Assembly (NCBI RefSeq): GCF_038051925.1
Contig: NZ_CP150634.1
Coordinates: 2,232,001 to 2,296,000 of the forward strand
Reading direction: 5' to 3'
DNA from: Methylotuvimicrobium sp. KM2
GTDB lineage: Bacteria > Pseudomonadota > Gammaproteobacteria > Methylococcales > Methylomonadaceae
DNA length: 64,000 bases
The notes beneath the pieces were generated by a model. That model did no database searches. It was not told the DNA's origin and was given only the letters and a program-made list of their open reading frames with translations. Every line of letters starts with the position of its first letter. The first letter of the stretch is position 1. Below, one piece after another: positions 15,863 to 24,643 of the stretch. A program made the translations under genes and the position numbers.

Positions 15863-17833
15863 TTAGCTGCCGTTGCCGTTTTTTTTATTTTCATACATGG
15901 CTTTATCGGCGCGGTCCAATAGTGTTTTAATGTCGGTGCCATCGTTGGGATAAATGCTCATTCCGGCACTGACGCCAATATCGATCATACGGTCATCGAT
16001 AAGGTAGGTTTTGCTGATGACATCGACCGTATGCTTAAGAATTTTATCGACCATATGCAAATCGGTCACATCCTCGAGCAATATCGCGAATTCGTCGCCA
16101 CCTAATCGAGTAACGGTGTCCGTTTCTCGAACACTCCGTACGATTCGGTGAGCCACGCTCTGCAATAGGCGATCTCCGGTCTTATGACCGAACAAATCGT
16201 TAACCGGTTTGAATTTGTCTAAATCCAGAAACAAAATGCCCAACTTGGTATTGTTTCGTGCGGCTTTCTTTATGGCCCTTTCTAACCGGTCGTTAAACAA
16301 AATTCGATTGGGTAAATCGGTCAATGGGTCATGATGAGCGATATGACGTAGGTGTTCTTCTTCGGCTTTGCGTTCCGAAATATCCGACAGTATTGCCACA
16401 TAATGTGTAATTTGATTGTCACTGTCTTTAACTTGGCTAATGCTGATTCGCATCGGTAATAATGCACCATTTTTAGTACGATCGACAATGTCGCCTTGCC
16501 ATTGACCGTTTTGGTTTAGAGAATCCCACATATATTGGTATTGTTCGGTCGATATATAGCCCGATTGTAAGATCCAAGGCGGCTTGCCCAGTAATTCTTC
16601 TTGATCGTAGCCGGTCATTTTGCACAGTGTCTGATTGACCGATACGATGCGTACCGATGGGTCGGTAATCATAATGCCTTCGCTACTGAAGTCAAAAACC
16701 GTAGCCGCCAATTTCAATTGTTGTTCAGCCTTTTTGCGTTCGCTTAGATCCATTACATAAGCAATACCTTGTTCACGGCTACCGCTAAGCAATGCCGCGC
16801 CGATATATACAGGGACCCAATATCCTTGTTTATGGATCAACGCTTTCTCATAAGGCTCGCATCGGCCCTGTACTACAAGTTCGTCGATAGCCTGTTGGTC
16901 CTGGGCATGAAACTCAGTTGGAGTGATATCTCGCCAATTAACCGCACCTTCTTCAATATCGGCTTGGGCTAAACCCAGCATGTTTAAAAAAAGGTCGTTT
17001 GCTTCTTCGACCATACCATCGAGGCGCCATGAAATAATACCGATGGTATCGGATTCCTTCAGGCTTCGAAAACGCGACTCACTCAGAGCCAATCGCTTTT
17101 CGGATTTTTCGATACTCGTGATAATTTGCCGGCTGACCAGGAGTCCGATACCGACAAAGATAACTAATAACAGTAAGCTAATTTGCAATGCCGTGATTTT
17201 AACCCATCTGGCGCCTTCGCTTAATTTTAACGAAAATAGGGTTTCCAACTCATGAAGCTCATTATTGAGCTGTTGCATGTGCTGCCTTAAATCGGCGATT
17301 TTTTCGTTGTCGCGACGCGAGTCGGTAATTTCATCTCGTATTTGTTCGCCGATTATTTTTAATGCATCGATTTTTTTATCGGCAGACTGCCATATATCGA
17401 TAGCTTCGCGCATGTAGGAAATGCGTTGAAATTTTATAAAAAAATGGATCATCGCATCGATGTCGTCCGGGTGGTTTTGTCCCTGAAGAAAACCGTCCCG
17501 TGCTGATTTCTTGTCGGGTGGCGATTGAAATAAAGCCGTGCGAGCTTTGCTATCGCCGCTGATGATTTCTAGGGCCTCCAAATAAGCTAGGTAATCCGCC
17601 TCGGCATGATTGTAGGAATATTGAGTCAAGTAAAAAACCGCATCTTTTTGCGCTTTGGCCCAGAGACCTTCTCCTCTCACATAAGAACGAACTCCCTCAA
17701 AGACATTGCCGTTCCAGTAAATCATGCCGACCAGGGATGCCGAAATAAGTCCGAATAGGCCGATAATGAAGACGACTTTTTTTCTAGTCGACCATCCATG
17801 CGCTCTTAAGTCGTAAACTTTATTGGTTGCCAT
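15863..17833 (-). CDS. Membrane PAS-PAS-GGDEF diguanylate cyclase
   Basis: A 656-residue signalling protein expected to make cyclic di-GMP at the inner membrane. Transmembrane helices at about 20-42 and 213-234 bracket a mostly helical periplasmic sensor region (43-212). Two PAS domains follow (about 250-370 and 372-490; the second contains MTGYDQEELLGKPPWILQSG). The C-terminal GGDEF domain has an intact RLGGDEF signature at 578-582 and an inhibitory I-site RETD at 569-572, five residues upstream, so product feedback is likely. There is no EAL domain. The gene stands alone and no adhesin or secretion gene adjoins it; a link to the distant adhesin operon would be speculation. Confidence 0.93.
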   Translation of the reverse strand: MATNKVYDLRAHGWSTRKKVVFIIGLFGLISASLVGMIYWNGNVFEGVRSYVRGEGLWAKAQKDAVFYLTQYSYNHAEADYLAYLEALEIISGDSKARTALFQSPPDKKSARDGFLQGQNHPDDIDAMIHFFIKFQRISYMREAIDIWQSADKKIDALKIIGEQIRDEITDSRRDNEKIADLRQHMQQLNNELHELETLFSLKLSEGARWVKITALQISLLLLVIFVGIGLLVSRQIITSIEKSEKRLALSESRFRSLKESDTIGIISWRLDGMVEEANDLFLNMLGLAQADIEEGAVNWRDITPTEFHAQDQQAIDELVVQGRCEPYEKALIHKQGYWVPVYIGAALLSGSREQGIAYVMDLSERKKAEQQLKLAATVFDFSSEGIMITDPSVRIVSVNQTLCKMTGYDQEELLGKPPWILQSGYISTEQYQYMWDSLNQNGQWQGDIVDRTKNGALLPMRISISQVKDSDNQITHYVAILSDISERKAEEEHLRHIAHHDPLTDLPNRILFNDRLERAIKKAARNNTKLGILFLDLDKFKPVNDLFGHKTGDRLLQSVAHRIVRSVRETDTVTRLGGDEFAILLEDVTDLHMVDKILKHTVDVISKTYLIDDRMIDIGVSAGMSIYPNDGTDIKTLLDRADKAMYENKKNGNGS

Positions 17834-17884
17834 AATTTTCAGGAAAAAGTTGCAAAGTATCTAACGGCTGAGTTGATAGTTTCA

Positions 17885-18190
17885 AAATATACCCATCGGG
17901 GATCAAAATTCGGCATCGGCTTGCCCGTCAAAGGACGCCGTAAACCCAGCACCAAAATCCAGCACCTAAATTCCATAGCCGATTGGCTATGTTTAATATC
18001 ATGACTAATTTAGGTGCTGGATGAATTCCATAGGTCTTTGGCAATGATTTAAAATCATGGCTTATTTAGGTGCTGGGTAAATACGTCTATGTAGGCTCTA
18101 TGCCAGCTCCTAGCTGGAAAAGCCTTTGCCGAGGAGTACCTCGGCGCCTCTTCAAGCACTGTCGAAAATTGAAGTGCGAAAGGTAAAACA
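17885..18190. repeat. Repeat module D, long copy
   Basis: This copy contains two 'taggtgctgg' palindromic units, one spaced by 'ccatagccgattggctatgt', and then the 'aggctctatgccagctcc' hairpin. The ends are AATATACCCATCGGGGATC and the 'gaagtgcgaaaggta' segment. The inverted relative at 26928-27170 has one palindromic unit fewer. From 18190 to 18511 there is a further degraded palindrome (tggttgctcgcgtc / cacctgtcaatcaagcaacc), related to pieces near 35890 and 62548, and no gene. Confidence 0.65.
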
Positions 18191-18616
18191 TGAATTTAAC
18201 TAAAGGTTTTGTGACAATAACTTCTTGGAGCAATGAGCCTGTGGGTTTGGTTGCTCGCGTCACAAGGCGTCGCGACGACGGCTTTCCTTGCCTCCCTCAC
18301 CTGTCAATCAAGCAACCGAAGCGGCTTGCTCTAAAAAAAATAGTGAAGGTGTTTATGACAAATTCCTAAGCCAATGCTGAAATATGCGCGAAAAGTATCA
18401 ATTATTTCATGGCTGTTGTGACTCAATCCCTAGTTGAACAGGCTATAAGCATTTTGATTTTAGCCAGAGTTTATTAGTGTAATCCGTGAAACGACTGTTA
18501 GAGATCCTCAAATGAGTGAAAGATCTTTTTTGTCACTAATTTTTCATCGAAACGACGCGAAATTGCAATATTACTTATTTATCTTATCGATAAATAAAGC
18601 ATTTGCGGCCAACATT

Positions 18617-19408
18617 ATGAAATTAATCGATACACAGATAAGGGTTAGTCCTGCACGACGACTGGATTGTTTTGTCACATACGATCAGGCTTTGATCAAA
18701 CAAGCACAGCGATTGCGATATGAGGTTTTTGCCAAGGAAATGGGGGCGAGACTCAAAACCGACAAAGAAGGCTTAGACTATGACGAAATCGACGATTTTT
18801 GCGATCATTTGGTCGTGGTCGATACGACAAATGAGAAAATTGTAGGCTATACACGCTTGCTAAATCAAGAACAAGCCCGCAAATTGGGATATTTTTATTC
18901 GCAAAAAGAATTCAATCTGGATCGAGTACTGACTTTGCCTGGACGCTTTCTCGAAATAGGCCGTACCTGTGTCGACCCGAAATACCGGGGCAGCGTGGTA
19001 TTAACAACCCTATGGTCGGAGTTAGTAAAGTATGCTCAGTTAGGCCGTTACCATTATTTGATTGGGTGCGCGAGTATTTCGCCGGGACCGAGCGGTTATG
19101 CGGTCGATGCGGTCTATCGAGCGATCGATGCAAAAAACAAGACGTCAGACGCGTTGGCGGTAGCCCCCTTAATCGAAGTGCCGGAGCACTTACGTTGTGA
19201 ACGCGACGAGTCGGGAATTCCGCCTTTGTTGAAAGCGTATTTACGTTTCGGTGTGCAAATTTGCGGCCGTCCTTTTTGGGACGAAGATTTCAACGTCATG
19301 GATTTGTTTATTTTGTTGCCGTTGGCGCAACTGGAAGACCGCTATTCAAAACATTATTTAAAACCCGATTACTCAATCAATGATAGCTACCCTTCGCCAG
19401 CTCTATAA
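18617..19408 (+). CDS. OlsB-like N-acyltransferase (GNAT fold)
   Basis: A predicted GNAT-fold acyltransferase related to OlsB, which attaches a 3-hydroxy-fatty acyl chain to ornithine as the first step of ornithine-lipid synthesis. Conserved parts are LRYEVFAKEMGARL, DEIDDFCDHLVVVD, FLEIGRTCVDPKYR and LIGCASISPGPSGYAVD. The frame opens at 18512, but the first 35 residues before Met36 (18617) look unlike the family, so 18617 is preferred; neither start has a convincing ribosome binding site. The gene overlaps the next by 29 bases. That gene encodes an acyltransferase of the OlsA/PlsC type, which supports the ornithine-lipid assignment. Other acyl acceptors remain possible. Confidence 0.78.
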   Translation: MKLIDTQIRVSPARRLDCFVTYDQALIKQAQRLRYEVFAKEMGARLKTDKEGLDYDEIDDFCDHLVVVDTTNEKIVGYTRLLNQEQARKLGYFYSQKEFNLDRVLTLPGRFLEIGRTCVDPKYRGSVVLTTLWSELVKYAQLGRYHYLIGCASISPGPSGYAVDAVYRAIDAKNKTSDALAVAPLIEVPEHLRCERDESGIPPLLKAYLRFGVQICGRPFWDEDFNVMDLFILLPLAQLEDRYSKHYLKPDYSINDSYPSPAL

Positions 19409-20192
19409 AATCAAACTAATTGTTTTGCTGTTTTTATCCGGTTTCGTGATCGTTCTGGGTGTGTTTCCGGTTATCAATCGGTCATGCCGTCCGGTTAAAG
19501 CGAGGGAAAGGGTGAACCGAATCAAGCTGGCTTGGCTCAAAGTCTTCAGGCGGATTTTAAATCTCGAGGTCCTTATCGAAGGACAGGCGGCCGATGGACC
19601 GGCGTTGGTTGTCAGTAATCATGTTTCTTGGCTCGATATCATCGCGTTGGGACAGCATTTGCCGGGATATTTTGTCGCTAAAAACGATATTCTCGATTGG
19701 CCCGTTATCGGGTATTTATCGAAAGAGGCTGGGACAATATTCGTTCGGCGAGGGGACAAGCAGGCGATTCATGCCACTACCGAACAAATGAGCTGGTTAT
19801 TGAAACAAAACAGCAAGGTATTCGCATTTCCGGAGGGGACGACTTCGGATGGTTCAAGTGTTCTACCGTTTCATTCATCGCTGCTGCAACCGGCCTTATT
19901 GACTCATTCGGCAATTCAGCCGGTAGCGCTTCGTTATGAAGGTCAATCTAAGACCTTAGCGCCATTTATCGGCGACGACGATTTTATTCCGCATTTATTC
20001 AAAATGCTGAAACTTAGAAAGATAGAGGCCCACATCAAAATATTGCCTGTTCTCGAAATGGCCGATAAAAGCCGGTCGGCTTTAAGTTATGAGGCGCATG
20101 CCGGCATCACTGAGGCGCTTCGTGCCGAATCGCTTATTTCCCAGGTTCCAGCATCGCTTCCAGTTTCTCGCAAACGGTTTTCAAGATTTTGA
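19380..20192 (+). CDS. Lyso-lipid acyltransferase, OlsA/PlsC family
   Basis: A 270-residue membrane-associated 1-acyl-glycerophosphate acyltransferase family protein. A hydrophobic helix lies near residues 12-32. The catalytic motif is NHVSWLD (His81, Asp86) and the substrate motif is FPEGT (150-154). With the overlapping OlsB-like gene upstream, it most likely adds the second acyl chain to lyso-ornithine lipid, as OlsA does. A general role in phosphatidate synthesis is the alternative. Its 3' end overlaps the convergent polyphosphate:AMP phosphotransferase gene by 59 bases (20134-20192), an unusually deep tail-to-tail overlap. Confidence 0.85.
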   Translation: MIATLRQLYKIKLIVLLFLSGFVIVLGVFPVINRSCRPVKARERVNRIKLAWLKVFRRILNLEVLIEGQAADGPALVVSNHVSWLDIIALGQHLPGYFVAKNDILDWPVIGYLSKEAGTIFVRRGDKQAIHATTEQMSWLLKQNSKVFAFPEGTTSDGSSVLPFHSSLLQPALLTHSAIQPVALRYEGQSKTLAPFIGDDDFIPHLFKMLKLRKIEAHIKILPVLEMADKSRSALSYEAHAGITEALRAESLISQVPASLPVSRKRFSRF

Positions 20193-21618
20193 TTCGCGCA
20201 TAGCGTTTGTCGTTTGCTTCGACCATTAGCCAAGGAGCGGCGCGGGTGCTTGTTCGCGCTATCATTTCATTGACCGCGATTTTATAATCATCCCATTTTT
20301 CCCGGTTGCGGTAATCGTCCTCGGTGATTTTATGTTTTTTGTAACTGATTTGCTCGCGGGCTTTGAAACGTTTAAGTTGTTCGTCTTTATCAATGTGCAG
20401 CCAAAACTTCAGTAATAGAATGCCATGTTCGATCAATGCTTCCTCGAAATTAACGATTTCCGAATAGCTGCGCATCCATTCCTTGTCGGTTGCAAAGCCT
20501 TCCACGCGCTCGACCAAAACACGCCCGTACCAGCTTCTGTCGTAAATAGTGACCTTACCCGCTCTAGGAATATGCCGCCAGAATCGCCATAGATAATGAT
20601 GCGCGGCTTCTTCGTCGGTCGGCGCGGCGGTTTGAATAACGCGGTAACTTCTCGCGTCGATTGCAGATGTAATGCGCCGAATGGCTCCCCCCTTGCCGCC
20701 GGCGTCCCAACCCTCGAAAACCAGTATTGTCGAACGCTTTTGTTCTCGTGCCATTCTGACTAATTTATTCAATTTACCCTGGTAGTGCAGCAATTGATCG
20801 CTGTAATCTTTTTTGTCGAGTTCGAGCGATAAATCCAACGTGTCCAGTAAGCTTTGCTGGTTGATATTGACGAAAGAGATGCCGTTTATGTTTTCCGATT
20901 TTCCATTACGGCTGTCGATATGTTGACGGATTCTATGCAAAACATGTTGCCCGACTGTCAAGCTGCTGTAACGAATATCGGTTCCTTCGACAACCAGCCA
21001 AGGCGAGATTCCTGTGCTGGTTGTTGTCAATACATTTTCGGCAATTTCTACGAACTCGTCATACAGTTTCAGGTGCTTTTTATCTCGCTCGGTAACTTGC
21101 CAACTGGTTTCCGGGTCTTTTTCAAGTTCTTTGAGACGTTTTTTTTGCGTTTCTTTTTTCAAATGCAGCCAACATTTAATGATTAGCGCGCCATCGTCTA
21201 TCAGTAACTGTTCCATTTCGTTGATGTGCTTGAGTTCCACCGATAATTGACTATCGTCAATGTCTCCATAGACTCGATGCGATATCGGGTCGCTATACCA
21301 AGAACCGACATAGATGCCTATTCTTCCCTTAGCCGGCAGCGAACGCCAATAGCGCCAATATTTAGGCCGTTCTTTTTCCTCATCGCTGGGCTCGTCGAAG
21401 GCGAATGTTTCCATGTGGCGCGCATCGAGCCATTCGTTCAGTAAATTAATGACTTGGCCTTTGCCGCCGCCGTCCACTCCGGAAATAAGAATAATGACAG
21501 GAAAATCGCAAGTGCCGAGTTCTTGTTGAAGCAGCAACAACTGGGTTCTGAGTTCCGGAATTTGTTCGTTGTATTCTGATTTTTTTAGGGTATGACCCAG
21601 CTCGGCAATTTCAAACAT
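20134..21618 (-). CDS. pap: Polyphosphate:AMP phosphotransferase (class II PPK2)
   Basis: A 494-residue cytoplasmic enzyme with two fused PPK2 domains, the arrangement found in polyphosphate:AMP phosphotransferases that make ADP from AMP and polyphosphate. Walker A loops are GVDGGGKG (47-54) in the N-terminal domain and GWDAGGKGG (about 303-311, Lys309) in the C-terminal domain. The latter is followed by the ARSYRVIQTAAPTDEEAAHH segment and RSWYGRVLVERVEGF. In the known PAP the C-terminal domain carries catalysis. A MITE is inserted 11 bases upstream of the start codon, separating the gene from its original promoter region. The gene converges with and overlaps the OlsA-like gene. Confidence 0.93.
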   Translation of the reverse strand: MFEIAELGHTLKKSEYNEQIPELRTQLLLLQQELGTCDFPVIILISGVDGGGKGQVINLLNEWLDARHMETFAFDEPSDEEKERPKYWRYWRSLPAKGRIGIYVGSWYSDPISHRVYGDIDDSQLSVELKHINEMEQLLIDDGALIIKCWLHLKKETQKKRLKELEKDPETSWQVTERDKKHLKLYDEFVEIAENVLTTTSTGISPWLVVEGTDIRYSSLTVGQHVLHRIRQHIDSRNGKSENINGISFVNINQQSLLDTLDLSLELDKKDYSDQLLHYQGKLNKLVRMAREQKRSTILVFEGWDAGGKGGAIRRITSAIDARSYRVIQTAAPTDEEAAHHYLWRFWRHIPRAGKVTIYDRSWYGRVLVERVEGFATDKEWMRSYSEIVNFEEALIEHGILLLKFWLHIDKDEQLKRFKAREQISYKKHKITEDDYRNREKWDDYKIAVNEMIARTSTRAAPWLMVEANDKRYARIKILKTVCEKLEAMLEPGK

Positions 21619-21636
21619 GGATGAGTCTCATATCGG

Positions 21637-21778
21637 GTAAGTATTCAGTTACCCTCTTTGAAAAAGAGGGGCTAGGGGAGATTTTATAAATAAATCCCCC
21701 TCAATCCCACTTTTCAAAGGGGGATGCCAACAATACGCCTGGATTGCGGTAATTTGCCTACGGGGTCTGAATACTTAC
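21637..21778. repeat. MITE family G copy 2, perfect 8-bp TSD
   Basis: A 142-bp element with ends GTAAGTATTCAG and CTGAATACTTAC, flanked by CATATCGG at 21629-21636 and 21779-21786. The core is a long imperfect hairpin (ccctctttgaaaaagagg and cccacttttcaaaggggg) unlike the cores of other copies with the same ends. It lies between pap and the divergent zur-like gene and probably forms a structured leader on the pap transcript. The remaining part of the 324-bp gap (21787-21942) is the zur upstream region. Confidence 0.85.
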
Positions 21779-21942
21779 CATATCGGAGTTAGATTTCTAT
21801 ATAATGCGCCAATCTAAGGAGTCGCGGCATTTTAGAATTACTATAGTTCATATCGATACTATCATGAAAGCTTGTTCTAACTCCGGTGCCGCAAAGACTG
21901 CACTGATAATGTATAATTTCCGCAAAAAATCGGAGTTAATTA

Positions 21943-22446
21943 ATGTCTCAAACCGGCGATTCAAAACAGGCCTGTGCCGAAACCTTTAACCATGATCATA
22001 AAACTTGTAAGCAGGAAGCCTTAAAAAAAGCGGAAAAGCTATGTTTGGAGAGAGGCGCGCAATTGACGCCGATACGTCATAAGGTTCTTGAGTTGATTTG
22101 GGATAGCCACGAGGCCGTCAAGGCTTATGATTTATTGGACCGCATCAAACCATTCAACGATTCGGCAAAACCGGCGACCGTTTATCGCGCGCTGGACTTT
22201 TTGATCGAACAGAAATTAATTCACCGAGTCGAAAGCATGAATGCTTTTATCGGCTGCAATCATGTTGAAGGCAAACACGATTTATTGCTATTGATCTGCG
22301 AAGGTTGCCGTCAGATCGAAGAAAGACCGGCGACACCGGTCATGGACAGTTTGGCGAATGAATTGAAGCAAGCAGGATTTACCGCGCGACGTAAAACGCT
22401 TGAAATTCACGGCATCTGCAAGCATTGCGCCAATGGTGCTATATAA
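21943..22446 (+). CDS. Fur-family regulator, Zur-like
   Basis: A 167-residue metal-responsive repressor of the Fur superfamily, most like Zur (zinc uptake regulator). The DNA-binding winged helix spans about 40-100 (LTPIRHKVLELI, AKPATVYRALDFLIEQKLI). The structural zinc site is formed by Cys119/Cys122 (LICEGC) and Cys159/Cys162 (GICKHC). The sensory site probably includes Cys105 and His107 (FIGCNHVEGKHD). GGAG lies seven bases before the start and TATAAT lies at 21912-21917. The XdhC gene begins 20 bases downstream, so the regulator heads a run of molybdenum-enzyme genes, an unexpected pairing. Fur or PerR function is less likely from the CxxC pattern. Confidence 0.85.
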   Translation: MSQTGDSKQACAETFNHDHKTCKQEALKKAEKLCLERGAQLTPIRHKVLELIWDSHEAVKAYDLLDRIKPFNDSAKPATVYRALDFLIEQKLIHRVESMNAFIGCNHVEGKHDLLLLICEGCRQIEERPATPVMDSLANELKQAGFTARRKTLEIHGICKHCANGAI

Positions 22447-22466
22447 TAGCCGCTAGGATCACTGTC

Positions 22467-23570
22467 ATGACCCGTAATACCCATCATTTGACTAACGCTT
22501 ATTGGCGATTACGGAATAACACGGAAAATGTTGTTTTGGCGACGATTATCGAAACCCTTGGTTCAACTTATCAAAAAGCCGGTGCCAGAATGCTGATTGC
22601 CGACAATGGCGAGTTAAACGGCCTGTTGGGAGGCGGTTGTTTTGAACGGGATTTGGTCGAACAGGCGCATACGGTTTTCGAAACCGAAAATCCCAAAACG
22701 CTATTCTACGACATGCGTTCTCCCGACGATGTGGTTTGGGGTCTGGGTTTGGGCTGCAACGGGGCGGTAAGGATATTGTTGCAATTGTTGAAAGCCGACA
22801 ATGATTTTTACCCGTTGAACAGAATTGTAGAGGCATCCGAAAGTCATACGGCCGGTATTTTGGCGACCGTTTATGAATCCGACCATCCCGATTACTCAAT
22901 CGGCGATAGTTTTTTTCTGGCTGGATTCGAATTAGACGACTTTAGCCAAAAGGGCAATACTACCGTATCGATCACCGAGGCGGCCAAACAAACTTGGAGG
23001 CTGCGCAAATCCACGCTAGATGCCTGTTTGATCGAGCGCCATGCCGTTAAATTGTTTTTCGACTTAATTCGCCCCTCAGCGCAACTTCTGGTGCTGGGAG
23101 CAGGAGCCGATGCACTCCCGGTCGTGCAATTCGCCAAAGCACTCGGTTGGCGTGTCACGATCGTCGATCATAGGCCGGGCTATGTTAAACCCGAACGATT
23201 TCCAAAGATCGATGCTTTACTCCATTCGATGCCCGAAGATTTGCACGAGCGTTTGCCATTGGATCGATTCGATGCGCTCGTGTTGATGACTCACAGTATC
23301 GAATATGATGAACGCTATTTAAAAATCATAGCGACTAGCCGAATCCCGTTCATTGGTTTGCTGGGTCCTGTTCATCGCAGGGATAGACTCCTAGATAGTT
23401 TAGGCTCGGATGCACCGAACATTGCCGCCAAGGTATTCGGTCCGGTCGGTTTGGACATCGGCGCCGAGACGCCCGAGGAAATTGCCTTATCGATCATGGC
23501 CGGTATTCACGCCGCGTTGAAGGGACGAGACGGCGGACAACTCGGCCTTAAAGATTGCCATCCCCTATGA
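22467..23570 (+). CDS. XdhC family protein, molybdenum-cofactor insertion factor
   Basis: A 367-residue XdhC/CoxI family protein. Members bind the molybdenum cofactor, help its sulfuration and deliver it to molybdenum hydroxylases. The N-terminal XdhC/CoxI domain contains TIIETLGSTYQKAGARMLI and GLLGGGCFERDL; the C-terminal Rossmann-like XdhC_C domain contains LVLGAGADALPVVQFAKALG and VDHRPGY. The start at 22467 is preferred over the in-frame 22425 because the latter overlaps the zur-like gene and adds non-conserved residues. The stop codon overlaps the start of the MobA-like gene (ATGA at 23567). Context with the oxidoreductase pair downstream supports a maturation role. Confidence 0.88.
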   Translation: MTRNTHHLTNAYWRLRNNTENVVLATIIETLGSTYQKAGARMLIADNGELNGLLGGGCFERDLVEQAHTVFETENPKTLFYDMRSPDDVVWGLGLGCNGAVRILLQLLKADNDFYPLNRIVEASESHTAGILATVYESDHPDYSIGDSFFLAGFELDDFSQKGNTTVSITEAAKQTWRLRKSTLDACLIERHAVKLFFDLIRPSAQLLVLGAGADALPVVQFAKALGWRVTIVDHRPGYVKPERFPKIDALLHSMPEDLHERLPLDRFDALVLMTHSIEYDERYLKIIATSRIPFIGLLGPVHRRDRLLDSLGSDAPNIAAKVFGPVGLDIGAETPEEIALSIMAGIHAALKGRDGGQLGLKDCHPL

Positions 23571-24175
23571 GTCTTGATTTTGAGAATATATATGCAGTAA
23601 TTTTAGCCGCCGGCGCATCCCGCCGACTGGGCAGCCCTAAGCAACTCCTCGAATGGCGCGGTCGAACCTTGCTCGGCAATACAATCGAAAACGCTCGTTC
23701 ATTACTGAATGAACGTGTCATTGTGATTCTGGGGTCGCAAGCACAAACGATACAAGAAAAGATCGACTTGAGCGGGGTTGTCGCAGTTGTTAACCCGGAC
23801 TGGCAAACAGGTATTGCTTCGTCGATTCGAGCCGGCATTGACTCTTTGCCGGTTAACGCCGACGGCGTATTGATGTTATTATCCGATCAACCTTTGGTCG
23901 GTTATAGAGCGATGCAGAACTTGTTGGCACAGTGGCGAATTGAACCGTCCTGTATTGCCGTAAGTCAGTATCATGATACGGTCGGCGTTCCGGCGCTATT
24001 TCCGTCGGCTTTTTTCGGCGCGTTGCGCTCCCTTCGGGGCGACCGGGGCGCGAAGAGCCTGTTGTTGCAATTTGAAGATAAACTTCAGAAAATTCCTTTA
24101 CCCGAAGCGGAACTCGATATTGATACCAGGGAAGATTTCGACCACCTAAGCGGCCATTACGATGCCGGGGAGTGA
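23567..24175 (+). CDS. MobA-like NTP transferase, probable cytidylyltransferase
   Basis: A nucleotidyltransferase of the MobA/MocA type, 202 residues. The N-terminal loop LAAGASRRLGSPKQLLEWRG binds the nucleotide; the segment MLLSDQPLVG holds the metal-binding Asp. Such enzymes add CMP (MocA) or GMP (MobA) to molybdopterin. The KQLLEWRG pattern next to xdhC and a xanthine-dehydrogenase-family enzyme favours the MocA type, which makes molybdopterin cytosine dinucleotide. The ATGA overlap with xdhC sets the preferred start at 23567; an in-frame start at 23555 is possible. It is in one operon with the genes on both sides. Confidence 0.83.
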   Translation: MSLDFENIYAVILAAGASRRLGSPKQLLEWRGRTLLGNTIENARSLLNERVIVILGSQAQTIQEKIDLSGVVAVVNPDWQTGIASSIRAGIDSLPVNADGVLMLLSDQPLVGYRAMQNLLAQWRIEPSCIAVSQYHDTVGVPALFPSAFFGALRSLRGDRGAKSLLLQFEDKLQKIPLPEAELDIDTREDFDHLSGHYDAGE

Positions 24176-24178
24176 ACG

Positions 24179-24643
24179 ATGACGACCTTGATGATAAACG
24201 GTAAGCAATACGAGTTGGACGCCGAAGACGATATGCCCTTACTGTGGGCTATCCGCGATATCGCCGGTTTAACCGGAACCAAATTCGGTTGCGGTATCGG
24301 GATGTGTGGCGCCTGTTCCATCCATCTCGATGGCGAGCTGGTAAGATCCTGCATGATGCCGTTCGGTGCGGCTAAAGATAAAGCGATCACAACCATCGAA
24401 GGATTAGCGTCGGAAAAAGGTCTGCATCCGGTGCAGCAAGCCTGGATCGATAAAGATGTATCACAATGCGGATACTGCCAGCCCGGTCAAATCATGGCGG
24501 CTGCCGCCTTGCTACGGGAAAATCCGAATCCGAGCGAAGATGAAATCCGGTCGAAAATGACCAACTATTGCCGTTGCGGAACCTATCTGCAAATATTCGA
24601 AGCGGTCAAACAAGCGGCGCAACTTCAAGGAGAGCAGTCATGA
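24179..24643 (+). CDS. [2Fe-2S] small subunit, isoquinoline 1-oxidoreductase type
   Basis: A 154-residue iron-sulfur subunit of a molybdenum hydroxylase, similar to IorA. The N-terminal plant-type ferredoxin cluster is held by Cys38, Cys43, Cys46 and Cys58 (CGIGMCGAC). The second cluster is held by Cys97, Cys100, Cys131 and Cys133 (CGYCQPGQIM, CRCGTY). Electrons pass from the molybdenum site through both clusters to an external acceptor; there is no FAD subunit in the operon, as in the IorAB type. The stop overlaps the start of the large subunit (ATGA), indicating translational coupling. Confidence 0.92.
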   Translation: MTTLMINGKQYELDAEDDMPLLWAIRDIAGLTGTKFGCGIGMCGACSIHLDGELVRSCMMPFGAAKDKAITTIEGLASEKGLHPVQQAWIDKDVSQCGYCQPGQIMAAAALLRENPNPSEDEIRSKMTNYCRCGTYLQIFEAVKQAAQLQGEQS

